Below, one piece after another: positions 8,331 through 15,762 of a DNA stretch of 32,556 nt. The notes beneath the pieces are model-generated. The model was not told the DNA's origin and ran no database searches. It saw only the letters and a list, made by a program, of their open reading frames with translations. The DNA lies in assembly GCA_045661365.1 (NCBI GenBank), contig JAZRFL010000115.1:1-32556 (forward strand). The letters run 5' to 3'. The stretch's first letter is position 1. Each line of letters begins with the position of its first letter. The position numbers were made by a program, and so were the translations under genes. Origin of the DNA: UMGS1484 sp045661365 (GTDB lineage: Bacteria; Bacillota; Clostridia; Oscillospirales; Acutalibacteraceae).

Positions 8331-8370
8331 AGAGGCACGCAAGAGTTATAACTCCTGCGTGCCTCTTTTT
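8331..8370. terminator. Bidirectional terminator between the AraC gene and degV
   Basis: An 11-bp stem, AGAGGCACGCA (8331-8341) with TGCGTGCCTCT (8356-8366), encloses a second self-complementary GAGTTATAACTC. Five T (8366-8370) follow on the plus strand and four A precede, so it can serve both convergent genes. Confidence 0.85.
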
Positions 8371-8375
8371 AGGAA

Positions 8376-9218
8376 TTATGCATTTTTGAAAAAAGCAACC
8401 GCCACCGCACCCGGGCCAACGTGCGTTCCGATCACACTGCCGATTATAGTGGTAGGGAGTTCCTCTTTATACGCTTGCCACAACGGGGCGCTGTCGATCA
8501 TATACTTTTGCAACAATGCGTCAGACAAACCGGTGTACCCCAACAAGATCGGATAGTCAAAATCCACACCGCCTGCTTTTTCAATTTCACAAACCAACAA
8601 ATTGTTGCCTTGCTTGGAACCGCGGGCTTTTCCCAGTACCGTAATTTCCCCCAATCGCAGGGAAAGCACCGGCTTAATGTTAAGCAGTCCGCCGGCGATG
8701 GCGGCTGTTTTCGACAACCGACCGCCTCGTTTCAAATACTCTAAGGTATCTACCAAGGCAACAATGCAGACCCGCTGTTTTTCTTGCTCTAACCGCTGAG
8801 CGATCGTGGCGGCGTCTAACCCTTCTGCCACCAATTGCAAAGCACGTTGTACCAAAATGCCACCGCCGATTGCCGCAGTTTTCGTGTCTACCACGTAAAT
8901 GTTGGGGTATTCTGCCGCCGCAATACAGGCACTTTGATAGGTACCCGACAAGGTGGAGGACAAGGTAAGCACTACCGCACTCTCCCCTGCCTGTGCTATA
9001 GAGGAAAACTCCTTCTCAAAATCAGACGGCGAGGCTTGACTGGTACGGGGCAGTACGTCACTTTCCACCAATTTTTCGTAAAACATTTCATGGGTCAGAT
9101 CCACCGTGTCAATATACTCCTCTTGGTCAAAAATCACCCGCAGAGGAACCACCGTGGTTTGCTCTTTGTATTGAGGAAGCAGATCAAAGGTAGAATCAAT
9201 CACAATATTTACTTTCAT
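8376..9218 (-). CDS. DegV family fatty-acid-binding protein (FakB-like)
   Basis: A 280-residue EDD-fold protein. It has the D-S-T motif at 8-10, T-S-Q-A-S at 59-63 and S-S-T-L-S-G-T-Y at 87-94, which in the DegV/FakB family contact the bound fatty-acid carboxylate. G-G-R-L-S-K and L-N-I-K-P-V-L follow in the second domain. FakB proteins present fatty acids to the FakA kinase so that exogenous acids enter phospholipid synthesis; no fakA is in the window. The maximal frame reaches 9275, but AGGTGA stands 4 nt before ATG 9218 and the predicted transcript begins near 9258, so 9218 is chosen. The gene is monocistronic between two terminators and probably controlled by the twin palindromes at 9243-9296. 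Confidence 0.9.
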   Translation of the reverse strand: MKVNIVIDSTFDLLPQYKEQTTVVPLRVIFDQEEYIDTVDLTHEMFYEKLVESDVLPRTSQASPSDFEKEFSSIAQAGESAVVLTLSSTLSGTYQSACIAAAEYPNIYVVDTKTAAIGGGILVQRALQLVAEGLDAATIAQRLEQEKQRVCIVALVDTLEYLKRGGRLSKTAAIAGGLLNIKPVLSLRLGEITVLGKARGSKQGNNLLVCEIEKAGGVDFDYPILLGYTGLSDALLQKYMIDSAPLWQAYKEELPTTIIGSVIGTHVGPGAVAVAFFKNA

Positions 9219-9242
9219 AGTTTCACCTGAACGACAATAATT

Positions 9243-9260
9243 TTGTTGAGATTTCAACAA
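9243..9260. promoter_or_regulatory. Palindromic operator 2 of degV (over the expected start point)
   Basis: TTGTTGA-GATT-TCAACAA is a perfect palindrome with 7-bp arms. It covers the expected transcription start of degV. It shares the TGTTGA-N4-TCAACA core with the copy at 9281-9296, with centres 37 bp apart. Repressor identity unknown. Confidence 0.65.
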
Positions 9261-9265
9261 TTTGC

Positions 9266-9294
9266 ATTGTAGCACATATTTGTTGATTTGTCAA
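9266..9294 (-). promoter_or_regulatory. Promoter of degV
   Basis: On the minus strand TTGACA (9289-9294), a 17-nt spacer, then TACAAT (9266-9271). This is nearly a perfect sigma-A promoter, so the gene should be strongly expressed unless repressed. Confidence 0.85.
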
Positions 9295-9296
9295 CA
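9281..9296. promoter_or_regulatory. Palindromic operator 1 of degV (over the -35)
   Basis: TGTTGA-TTTG-TCAACA, a perfect palindrome with 6-bp arms, contains the -35 hexamer. Together with operator 2 it brackets the promoter, the layout expected for repression. Confidence 0.65.
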
Positions 9297-9312
9297 TTTT
9301 TCAGGTAAAGAA

Positions 9313-9350
9313 AAAACACGTTCCGCTTGTTCGTAAACGGAACGTGTTTT
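9313..9350 (-). terminator. Terminator of the lon-engB-cyclophilin-thioesterase transcript
   Basis: A 13-bp perfect stem (9313-9325 with 9338-9350, arms AAAACACGTTCCG and its complement) with a 12-nt loop. On the minus strand a run of T follows. It lies just after the thioesterase stop and ends that operon before the degV promoter. Confidence 0.9.
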
Positions 9351-9358
9351 TGGTAGGG

Positions 9359-10081
9359 TTATTTCCATTGAATGCGACCGTAAAACATGGTTTCGCCCTC
9401 TTGGTTTTTGCCCATGGTATAAATTTGATCGTTCTCGCGCAACACGCAAATCCGAACCGGTTGATCCAGCAACAATTCTTTACGATAATGAATTTGAAAC
9501 AGTTCTATGGCTTGGTCGGGTTGCAAACGAATAGCATTTAAAATAAAGTTGGCGTATTTGGTGTTGTTGACGTGGCCGTTCATGTCCAAATCGGAATATC
9601 CCGGTGTCACGATCACCTCTTCGCCCGTTGATTCAAAATCCTTGAGGCGAAGCATTTTTTCCTCAAATACAACGTCTTCACAATAAACCAATTGGGTAGG
9701 ATAAATTTCACGGGCGCGGATCAATTTTCGTTTTTCCCCGTCCATAATTGCCCAATCAGAAGTCCCTTTTATTAGCAATTCGCCGTCTAAGGTTTCCATG
9801 CGAAAATCCCGTCGGCAGGTCACCGAAGGGGCAGGTAACGGCCAAGTAACCACCCGCACGTTTTGGTACATATGGGGATGCTGCACGATTTGATACTGTA
9901 CCCCCGACAAGATCCACATTTGATTTTTTTCTGCCAATTGCGGAAAACCGATCCCCAATTCCATAGCATGTCTGCCTGCGGCATCTTGAAACAGATCCAT
10001 GACCCCGGCAGGTTGCAAATGGTGGTAACAGTCAAAATCACCCGCTCGCAAGGGGTACTCTTTTGTAAATATCGATTTCAT
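9359..10081 (-). CDS. Acyl-ACP thioesterase (FatA/FatB family)
   Basis: A 240-residue double-hotdog protein, the usual length of bacterial acyl-ACP thioesterases. The first hotdog carries the D-F-D-C-Y-H-H and F-Q-D-A-A region (15-35). The second has S-D-L-D-M-N-G-H-V-N-N (163-173), the family's signature with the active-site Asn and His, followed by K-Y-A-N. It hydrolyses acyl-ACP to free fatty acid in the cytoplasm, which sets chain length or releases fatty acids. Its ATG lies 3 nt after the cyclophilin stop and has no strong ribosome site of its own, so it is probably translated by coupling. The next gene downstream, degV, encodes a fatty-acid-binding protein, a sensible functional neighbour even though it is transcribed separately. 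Confidence 0.88.
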   Translation of the reverse strand: MKSIFTKEYPLRAGDFDCYHHLQPAGVMDLFQDAAGRHAMELGIGFPQLAEKNQMWILSGVQYQIVQHPHMYQNVRVVTWPLPAPSVTCRRDFRMETLDGELLIKGTSDWAIMDGEKRKLIRAREIYPTQLVYCEDVVFEEKMLRLKDFESTGEEVIVTPGYSDLDMNGHVNNTKYANFILNAIRLQPDQAIELFQIHYRKELLLDQPVRICVLRENDQIYTMGKNQEGETMFYGRIQWK

Positions 10082-10084
10082 AAA

Positions 10085-10585
10085 TTACAATACCCGAACC
10101 GCGGTAATGATGGGTTGATTGGGTTTGGTAACGGTGCCGTTATTGTCGATTACGGGGGTAGCTTCGCAAATTTTGTCTACCACTTCCATGCCTTCGGTAA
10201 CATAACCAAACACAGCGTAGTTACCGTCCAAGAAAAAGCTGTCTTCATGCACAATAAAAAATTGAGAAGAAGCCGAGTTGGGCATCATGGAGCGAGCCAT
10301 AGAAATCGCACCACGGGTATGTTTGAGAGGATTGGCAACACCATTTGCCAAAAATTCCCCTTTGATTTTTTGTTCGGAACCGCCGGTACCGTTGCCCAAG
10401 GGGTCACCACCTTGAATCATAAAACCGGAAATAATGCGGTGAAAGGTAAGACCGTTATAAAATCCTTCTTGTGCCAAGAGCAAAAAATTCTCGGTGGAAA
10501 TAGGAGCATGATCGGCGTCCAATTCCACACGAATGGTACCGTAATCTTGTGTTTCGATTTCTACTAAATGTTTTCCTGTTAACAT
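10085..10585 (-). CDS. Peptidyl-prolyl cis-trans isomerase, cyclophilin type
   Basis: A 166-residue single-domain cyclophilin. It contains T-F-H-R-I-I-S-G-F-M-I-Q-G-G-D (47-61, with the catalytic Arg), M-A-R (95-97), S-S-Q-F-F-I (105-110) and F-G-Y-V (125-128). No signal peptide, so it acts in the cytoplasm on proline bonds of folding proteins. AAAGGAG at the end of engB stands 8 nt before its ATG, and only 3 nt separate it from the engB stop. It lies in the lon-engB-cyclophilin-thioesterase series and fits the protein-quality-control theme of the genes upstream. Confidence 0.93.
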   Translation of the reverse strand: MLTGKHLVEIETQDYGTIRVELDADHAPISTENFLLLAQEGFYNGLTFHRIISGFMIQGGDPLGNGTGGSEQKIKGEFLANGVANPLKHTRGAISMARSMMPNSASSQFFIVHEDSFFLDGNYAVFGYVTEGMEVVDKICEATPVIDNNGTVTKPNQPIITAVRVL

Positions 10586-10588
10586 AAA

Positions 10589-11212
10589 TTATTCTCCTTT
10601 TGGTTTTATAATGCGTATGGTCGTTTTGGCTTTGACCGCTTGGTTAATATGTTCCATGAGGGTGTCGATCCCGCTTCCGTTTTGGGAAGAAACCGGTAAT
10701 TTGACCGTGCCCAGCGGCAAAAAGTCCATTTCTTTTTCGATTTCCTGCAACCGTTTGGTCAATTGGGTTTTGTTGAGCTTGTCGGCCTTGGTCAGCACCA
10801 CCACAAAGGGAAGTCCGCTGTCCGCCAAAAAACGAAGCATGGTATCGTCGTCCTTGGAGTGAGGATGGCGAATGTCGATCAATTGCGCAATCAAAGCAAT
10901 ATTACGGTCTTGGGCAAAATAGCCTTCTGCCAATTCCGACCAGCGGCGCCGTTCAGCATCGGGACGTTTGGCATAGCCGTAGCCGGGAAAGTCCACAAAC
11001 CGCACCGTGTCCACCTTATAAAAGTTAATGGTTACGGTCTTACCCGGTGTTGCCGACACACGCGCCAAGGCTTTGCGATTGAGCAATTTGTTCAGCAAGG
11101 AAGATTTTCCCACGTTGGAACGCCCTGCAAAGACAATTTCGGGTAAGGTCGGCGTAGGCAATTGACGGGACGTGCCCGCCGACATTTCATATTGCGCCAA
11201 ATGCAGATTCAT
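10589..11212 (-). CDS. engB: Ribosome biogenesis GTP-binding protein EngB/YsxC
   Basis: A 207-residue TRAFAC GTPase. G1 is G-R-S-N-V-G-K-S (30-37), G3 is D-F-P-G-Y-G, G4 is T-K-A-D and G5 is V-S-S. EngB/YsxC takes part in late 50S subunit assembly. The frame extends 7 codons upstream into lon, but GGGAGGT, formed by the last codons of lon, stands 7 nt before ATG 11212, so that start is chosen; it leaves a 5-nt gap after the lon stop. The lon-engB order is widespread in bacteria. Confidence 0.95.
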   Translation of the reverse strand: MNLHLAQYEMSAGTSRQLPTPTLPEIVFAGRSNVGKSSLLNKLLNRKALARVSATPGKTVTINFYKVDTVRFVDFPGYGYAKRPDAERRRWSELAEGYFAQDRNIALIAQLIDIRHPHSKDDDTMLRFLADSGLPFVVVLTKADKLNKTQLTKRLQEIEKEMDFLPLGTVKLPVSSQNGSGIDTLMEHINQAVKAKTTIRIIKPKGE

Positions 11213-11217
11213 TCCCG

Positions 11218-13635
11218 TTACCTCCCTTGGCAATAGCCGGGTACAGCAGAAGCTTTGGTACCTACACCGCGGCAGATCACGTCGTTTTTGACCTTTTCGG
11301 TACGTCGATAGGTATTGTCGGCAAACGCAACAGGCAACACCTCGTCAATGGTAGAAACCCCCACAAATTGCAGGTTGTCTTTTACCACCGATTCCACTTC
11401 TTCCAAGTCGGGCAGGTTGTCTTTGGGAATGATCACGGTTTTCATCCCTGCTTTATAAGCCGCCATGGATTTTTCTTTTAGTCCGCCAATCGGCAACACA
11501 CGACCGCGAATGGTGATTTCACCCGTCATGGCAACGTCTCCCCGCACAGGGCACCCCGAAAAAGCCGAAATCAGCGCAGTTGCCATGGTAATGCCTGCCG
11601 AAGGACCGTCTTTGGGCACTGCCCCTTCGGGGGCATGAATATGTATGTCACATTCGGTATGGAAGTTTTCTTTCACATTTAGTTGATCCATTCGACTGCG
11701 AATGCAACTGATCGCCGCATTGGCAGATTCTTTCATCACGTCACCCAGCGAACCGGTCAACTGAATTTTGCCGGTTCCCTTGAACACCGCAGTTTCAATG
11801 GGAAGCAACTCGCCCCCCACGCTGGTCCATGCCAATCCGTTCACCAGACCTACGCTCCCCTTTTCGGCGGGCGGTTCGGCTTTGAAACGGCGCGGTCCCA
11901 AAAAGGCTCCCAGATCGGACACCTTCAGCTTTACTTCGGCAACCTCGTTTCCTACGATCTGCTTGGCGGCCTTGCGACACAAGGTAGCGATCTCACGCTC
12001 CAAATTACGCACACCCGCTTCTTTGACGTAGCCGTCGATCAATCCGTACAAAGCGGCAGGTGTCATGCGGAATTGCTTGGCAGTTAACCCATGGCGCAGG
12101 GTTTGTTTGGGAATTAAATGCCGTTTTGCAATTTGGAATTTTTCTTCTCTGGTATAGCTGGACAAGGAAATGATTTCCATACGATCCCGCAACGCGGCAG
12201 GAATACTGTCCAAATCGTTGGCAGTCAACACAAACAACACCTTGGACAAATCAAAGGGAATTTCCAAAAAGTGATCTTGGAAGGTACTGTTTTGTTCGGG
12301 ATCCAAGGCCTCTAACAGAGCCGCTGAAGGATCCCCCTTATAATCGGATGCCAATTTGTCGATCTCGTCCATTAAAATCAAGGGATTCATGCATTTGGCT
12401 TGCCGTACCGCTTCCATAATACGCCCCGGCATAGAGCCGATATAGGTGCGCCGGTGTCCTCGAATTTCGGCCTCGTCTCGCACACCACCCAGGGAAATAC
12501 GTACGTATTCCCGATTCATGCATTTGGCAATGGATTTGGCGATCGAAGTCTTACCCACACCGGGAGGACCGACCAAGCACAAAATCTGCCCCTTAATGTC
12601 CGGCGCCAAGGTGCGTACCGCCATAAGCTCTAAAATCCGTTCTTTTACCTTAGTCAGCCCGTAATGATCGGCTTCCAAAACGGCAGAAGCGGCGGCAATG
12701 TCATGAGATTCCTCACACATTACCCCAAAGGGAAGTTCCAGCACCGAGTCCAAATAATTTCGCACCACCGTAGCTTCGTGAGAGCCGGATGGCATTTTAA
12801 ACAATTTGTTGGTTTCCCGCAACAGCTTGTCTTTGATTTCTTCGGTGGTGTCCAATGCCACGATCCGTTCACGGTATTCTTCCGCTTCTTTTTTGGGATC
12901 GTCGTCTTCTCCCAATTCTTCGGCAATGGCGCTCAGTTGCTCCCGCAAATAGTAATCCCGCTGGTTGGCATCCATACTGTCCCGTACCCGTTGCTCGATT
13001 TTGATTTCCAATTGCAACAGATCGGTTTCGGTTTCCAGCGCCGACACCAACAATTCTCCTCGACTGACTTCGTTGATCTCGTCTAACAAGGCCTGCTTGG
13101 TTTCCACCGTAAAGGGCACGTTGGCGGCAATATAGTCGGTCAAAACCGCCAAATCTTTTTCTTCTGCCACTTCAAAGCCGATTTCATTTGGCAATTTTAC
13201 GTTGACCTTGTTGTATCGAACAAAGCTTTCCTTTACCGAGCGAAGCATAGCATCTGCCACACGGTTGCCTTGCGGCAGACCTACCGTGGGCAACGGCATG
13301 ATCTCGCCCGAAAAATAAGGATCGGTTTGCAACACACTTTGGATCTCGCCCCGATTTTCACCGTGGGCGACCACGCGTAACCCGTCACCGGGCAATTTTA
13401 AGATTTGGGTGATTTTGGCAATACAACCTACCCGATTGAGCATATCTTGCCCCGGTTCTTCTACACGAATGTCTTGCTGTGCGGTCAAAAACACATAGGC
13501 GTCGCCTGCCATTGCCTCATGTACAGCGGCAATGGAACGACTGCGACCTACGTCAAAATGAATGGGGGCGCCGGGAAACACCACCAAACCGCGCAGGGCA
13601 ATGATCGGTAATCTTTTAGGGTTTAGTTCTAACAT
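11218..13635 (-). CDS. lon: ATP-dependent protease Lon (LonA)
   Basis: An 805-residue full-length LonA. The N-terminal substrate-binding domain covers about 5-200, a helical region follows to 330, then the AAA+ module with Walker A G-P-P-G-V-G-K-T (356-363) and Walker B L-I-L-M-D-E-I-D-K (419-427). The C-terminal serine protease domain has the dyad S679 (in D-G-P-S-A-G) and K722. It degrades misfolded and regulatory proteins in the cytoplasm. A longer frame reaches 13674, but GGAG 7 nt before ATG 13635 and the conserved L-P-I-I-A-L-R-G start support 13635. It follows clpX after an 83-nt gap with a long hairpin. Confidence 0.96.
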   Translation of the reverse strand: MLELNPKRLPIIALRGLVVFPGAPIHFDVGRSRSIAAVHEAMAGDAYVFLTAQQDIRVEEPGQDMLNRVGCIAKITQILKLPGDGLRVVAHGENRGEIQSVLQTDPYFSGEIMPLPTVGLPQGNRVADAMLRSVKESFVRYNKVNVKLPNEIGFEVAEEKDLAVLTDYIAANVPFTVETKQALLDEINEVSRGELLVSALETETDLLQLEIKIEQRVRDSMDANQRDYYLREQLSAIAEELGEDDDPKKEAEEYRERIVALDTTEEIKDKLLRETNKLFKMPSGSHEATVVRNYLDSVLELPFGVMCEESHDIAAASAVLEADHYGLTKVKERILELMAVRTLAPDIKGQILCLVGPPGVGKTSIAKSIAKCMNREYVRISLGGVRDEAEIRGHRRTYIGSMPGRIMEAVRQAKCMNPLILMDEIDKLASDYKGDPSAALLEALDPEQNSTFQDHFLEIPFDLSKVLFVLTANDLDSIPAALRDRMEIISLSSYTREEKFQIAKRHLIPKQTLRHGLTAKQFRMTPAALYGLIDGYVKEAGVRNLEREIATLCRKAAKQIVGNEVAEVKLKVSDLGAFLGPRRFKAEPPAEKGSVGLVNGLAWTSVGGELLPIETAVFKGTGKIQLTGSLGDVMKESANAAISCIRSRMDQLNVKENFHTECDIHIHAPEGAVPKDGPSAGITMATALISAFSGCPVRGDVAMTGEITIRGRVLPIGGLKEKSMAAYKAGMKTVIIPKDNLPDLEEVESVVKDNLQFVGVSTIDEVLPVAFADNTYRRTEKVKNDVICRGVGTKASAVPGYCQGR

Positions 13636-13672
13636 AATATAACTCCAAAAACATGGGATTTTGAATAGCAAC

Positions 13673-13707
13673 AATCGGCGAGCCGAATTTGGCTTCGGTC
13701 GCCGATT
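13673..13707 (-). terminator. Long hairpin between clpX and lon
   Basis: AATCGGCGA (13673-13681) pairs fully with 13699-13707, with a further 5-bp CCGAA/TTCGG stem inside. No T-run follows on the minus strand, so it is not a standard terminator. It may be an RNA-processing or stability element, or a weak attenuator that lowers lon relative to clpX. Confidence 0.5.
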
Positions 13708-13718
13708 TGATCATAGAT

Positions 13719-15011
13719 TTAAGAGACCACTTGTTTCGCAGAGGATTTGACCCGTACGGTAGTGGCATTCTTTTTTTCGTCTCGCAGAATATGGGGGGAT
13801 TCGATTCCGTCCACAAAGCCTTTGGTAATCACGACCTTCGTCACTGTTTGGTCAGCAGGCAAGGTAAACATAAGCTCGCTGAGCAGTTCTTCCATGGTAG
13901 ACCGCAGACCGCGAGCACCGGTTTTACGTGCCAAGGTCTTTTGGGCAATGGCAAGCAAGGCGTCATCTTCGAATTCCAGTTCCACATCATCCATACGGAA
14001 CAGAGCTTGGTATTGACGAACAATGGCATTTTTGGGTTGCGACATGACCGAAACCAGATCGGATTCGTCCAAGTTGGTCAGCGAAGCGATCACCGGCAAC
14101 CGTCCGACGATTTCGGGAATCAAGCCGTATTTTACCAGGTCGTGGTGATTGACCTTTTCCAGCAAATACTCGTCGGAGGAATTGTCTTTGGTTTTGATTT
14201 CATTGCCAAACCCCAACGATCCGCCGCCGATTCGCTTGGCAATCACTTCTTGCAAGCCGTCAAACGCACCGGCACAAATAAACAAAATGTTGGTGGTGTC
14301 CATTTGAATAAACTCTTGTTGCGGATGTTTACGACCACCTTGAGGAGGTACATTGGAAACGGTACCCTCTAAAATTTTGAGCAAGGCTTGTTGCACCCCT
14401 TCCCCGCTTACGTCACGGGTGATAGAGGGGTTTTCGGATTTACGGGCAATTTTGTCGATCTCATCCACGTAAATAATGCCACGCTCGGCTTTTTCCACAT
14501 CATAATCTGCCGCTTGGATCAGGCGAAGCAAAATGTTTTCCACATCCTCGCCCACGTAACCCGCTTCGGTCAATGTGGTCGCATCGGCAATAGCAAAGGG
14601 AACATCCAAAATCTTGGCAAGGGTTTGTGCCAAAAGAGTTTTTCCCACGCCGGTGGGACCAAGCAACAGCACGTTGCTCTTTTGCAATTCCACGTCGCTT
14701 TCTTCTTTGCGATAAATCCGTTTGTAATGATTGTATACCGCAACCGACAAGGATTTTTTAGCATCGTCTTGTCCAATCACATATTGGTCAAGCTGTTCCT
14801 TGATTTGTGTGGGCTTAAGCAACGGTTTTTGCTCTTTGACGGCATGACGGTCGCGGCGAGAACCATGTCGCTCCTCCATGGTGTCACAACACAGTTTTAC
14901 GCATTGATCGCAAATATAAGCACCGCTTTTGCCAAACATGATCCGCACGTGATCTTGATCGGCTCCGCAAAAAGAACAAACCACCGGTTTGTCGTTGGTA
15001 TGATTGGGCAT
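13719..15011 (-). CDS. clpX: ATP-dependent Clp protease ATP-binding subunit ClpX
   Basis: A 430-residue protein. The N-terminal zinc-binding domain has C12, C15, C34 and C37. The AAA+ domain has Walker A G-P-T-G-V-G-K-T (118-125) and Walker B I-I-Y-V-D-E-I-D-K (179-187). The loop that docks on ClpP reads L-G-F-G instead of I-G-F-G, a conservative change. It unfolds substrates and feeds them to ClpP. GGAG stands 6 nt before the ATG. It is 23 nt after clpP, in the common order tig-clpP-clpX-lon. Confidence 0.96.
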   Translation of the reverse strand: MPNHTNDKPVVCSFCGADQDHVRIMFGKSGAYICDQCVKLCCDTMEERHGSRRDRHAVKEQKPLLKPTQIKEQLDQYVIGQDDAKKSLSVAVYNHYKRIYRKEESDVELQKSNVLLLGPTGVGKTLLAQTLAKILDVPFAIADATTLTEAGYVGEDVENILLRLIQAADYDVEKAERGIIYVDEIDKIARKSENPSITRDVSGEGVQQALLKILEGTVSNVPPQGGRKHPQQEFIQMDTTNILFICAGAFDGLQEVIAKRIGGGSLGFGNEIKTKDNSSDEYLLEKVNHHDLVKYGLIPEIVGRLPVIASLTNLDESDLVSVMSQPKNAIVRQYQALFRMDDVELEFEDDALLAIAQKTLARKTGARGLRSTMEELLSELMFTLPADQTVTKVVITKGFVDGIESPHILRDEKKNATTVRVKSSAKQVVS

Positions 15012-15034
15012 AATCTTCTCCGTTTTCTGTTAAT

Positions 15035-15616
15035 TTATCGGCGTTCAATGACCTTGTCGATCAGGCCGTATTCACAAGCTTCGGCTGCGGTCATAAAATT
15101 GTCGCGTTCGGTGTCACGGGCAATGACCTCAACATCTTTGCCGGTGTTTTCCGCCAAAATACGATTCAAATTGTCACGGGTACGCTTAATATGGTCGGCG
15201 GCAATCAAAATTTCGGTAGCTTGCCCTCTGGCGCCGCCCAAAGGTTGATGGATCATGATCTCGGCATTGGGCAAGGCATAGCGTTTGCCCTTGGCACCCG
15301 CAGACAGCAAAAAGGCGCCCATACTGGCGGCCATACCCATGCAAATGGTGGAAACGTCGCATTTGATGTATTGCATGGTGTCGTAAATGGCAAGACCTGC
15401 CGACACCGAGCCACCGGGAGAATTGATGTACAGATTAATGTCTTTTTCGGAATCTTTGCCTTCCAAATACAGCAATTGAGCAATAACAATGCTGGCGGTG
15501 GCATCGTTCACCTCGTCAGACAACACAATAATACGGTCGTCTAACAAACGGGAAAAAATATCATAAGAGCGTTCGCCCTTACCGGTTTGTTCTACTACAT
15601 AGGGTACCAAACTCAT
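15035..15616 (-). CDS. clpP: ATP-dependent Clp protease proteolytic subunit ClpP
   Basis: A 193-residue serine peptidase (family S14). The catalytic triad is visible: S98 in G-M-A-A-S-M-G, H123 in M-I-H-Q-P-L-G-G, and D172 in the D-T-E-R-D-N-F region. It forms the double-heptamer chamber fed by ClpX. The frame begins 3 codons earlier (15625), but GAGGTG lies 6 nt before ATG 15616, and the M-S-L-V-P-Y-V start matches the family. It is preceded by its own extended -10 promoter and by the terminator after tig. Confidence 0.96.
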   Translation of the reverse strand: MSLVPYVVEQTGKGERSYDIFSRLLDDRIIVLSDEVNDATASIVIAQLLYLEGKDSEKDINLYINSPGGSVSAGLAIYDTMQYIKCDVSTICMGMAASMGAFLLSAGAKGKRYALPNAEIMIHQPLGGARGQATEILIAADHIKRTRDNLNRILAENTGKDVEVIARDTERDNFMTAAEACEYGLIDKVIERR

Positions 15617-15648
15617 ACGTTTCACCTCATGGTCTGAAAATGATAGGA

Positions 15649-15657
15649 ATTATAACA
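15649..15657 (-). promoter_or_regulatory. Extended -10 promoter of clpP
   Basis: TGT-TATAAT on the minus strand (TATAAT at 15649-15654) is an extended -10. No good -35 is visible at 17 nt, which an extended -10 can tolerate. No CtsR-type heptamer repeat was seen here. Confidence 0.5.
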
Positions 15658-15661
15658 GAAA

Positions 15662-15690
15662 GAGCCTGCTATAAAAACGGTAGCAGGCTC
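15662..15690 (-). terminator. Terminator after tig
   Basis: A 10-bp stem GAGCCTGCTA/TAGCAGGCTC with a 9-nt loop. The tail on the minus strand is TTTCTGTT, moderately T-rich. It separates tig from the clpP promoter. Confidence 0.65.
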
Positions 15691-15762
15691 CCAATTGAAA
15701 AAATTGTGTTCTTCCCACATGGGAATACCGGCCAAAATAATTATAGGTGAAGTTCGCCTAAA

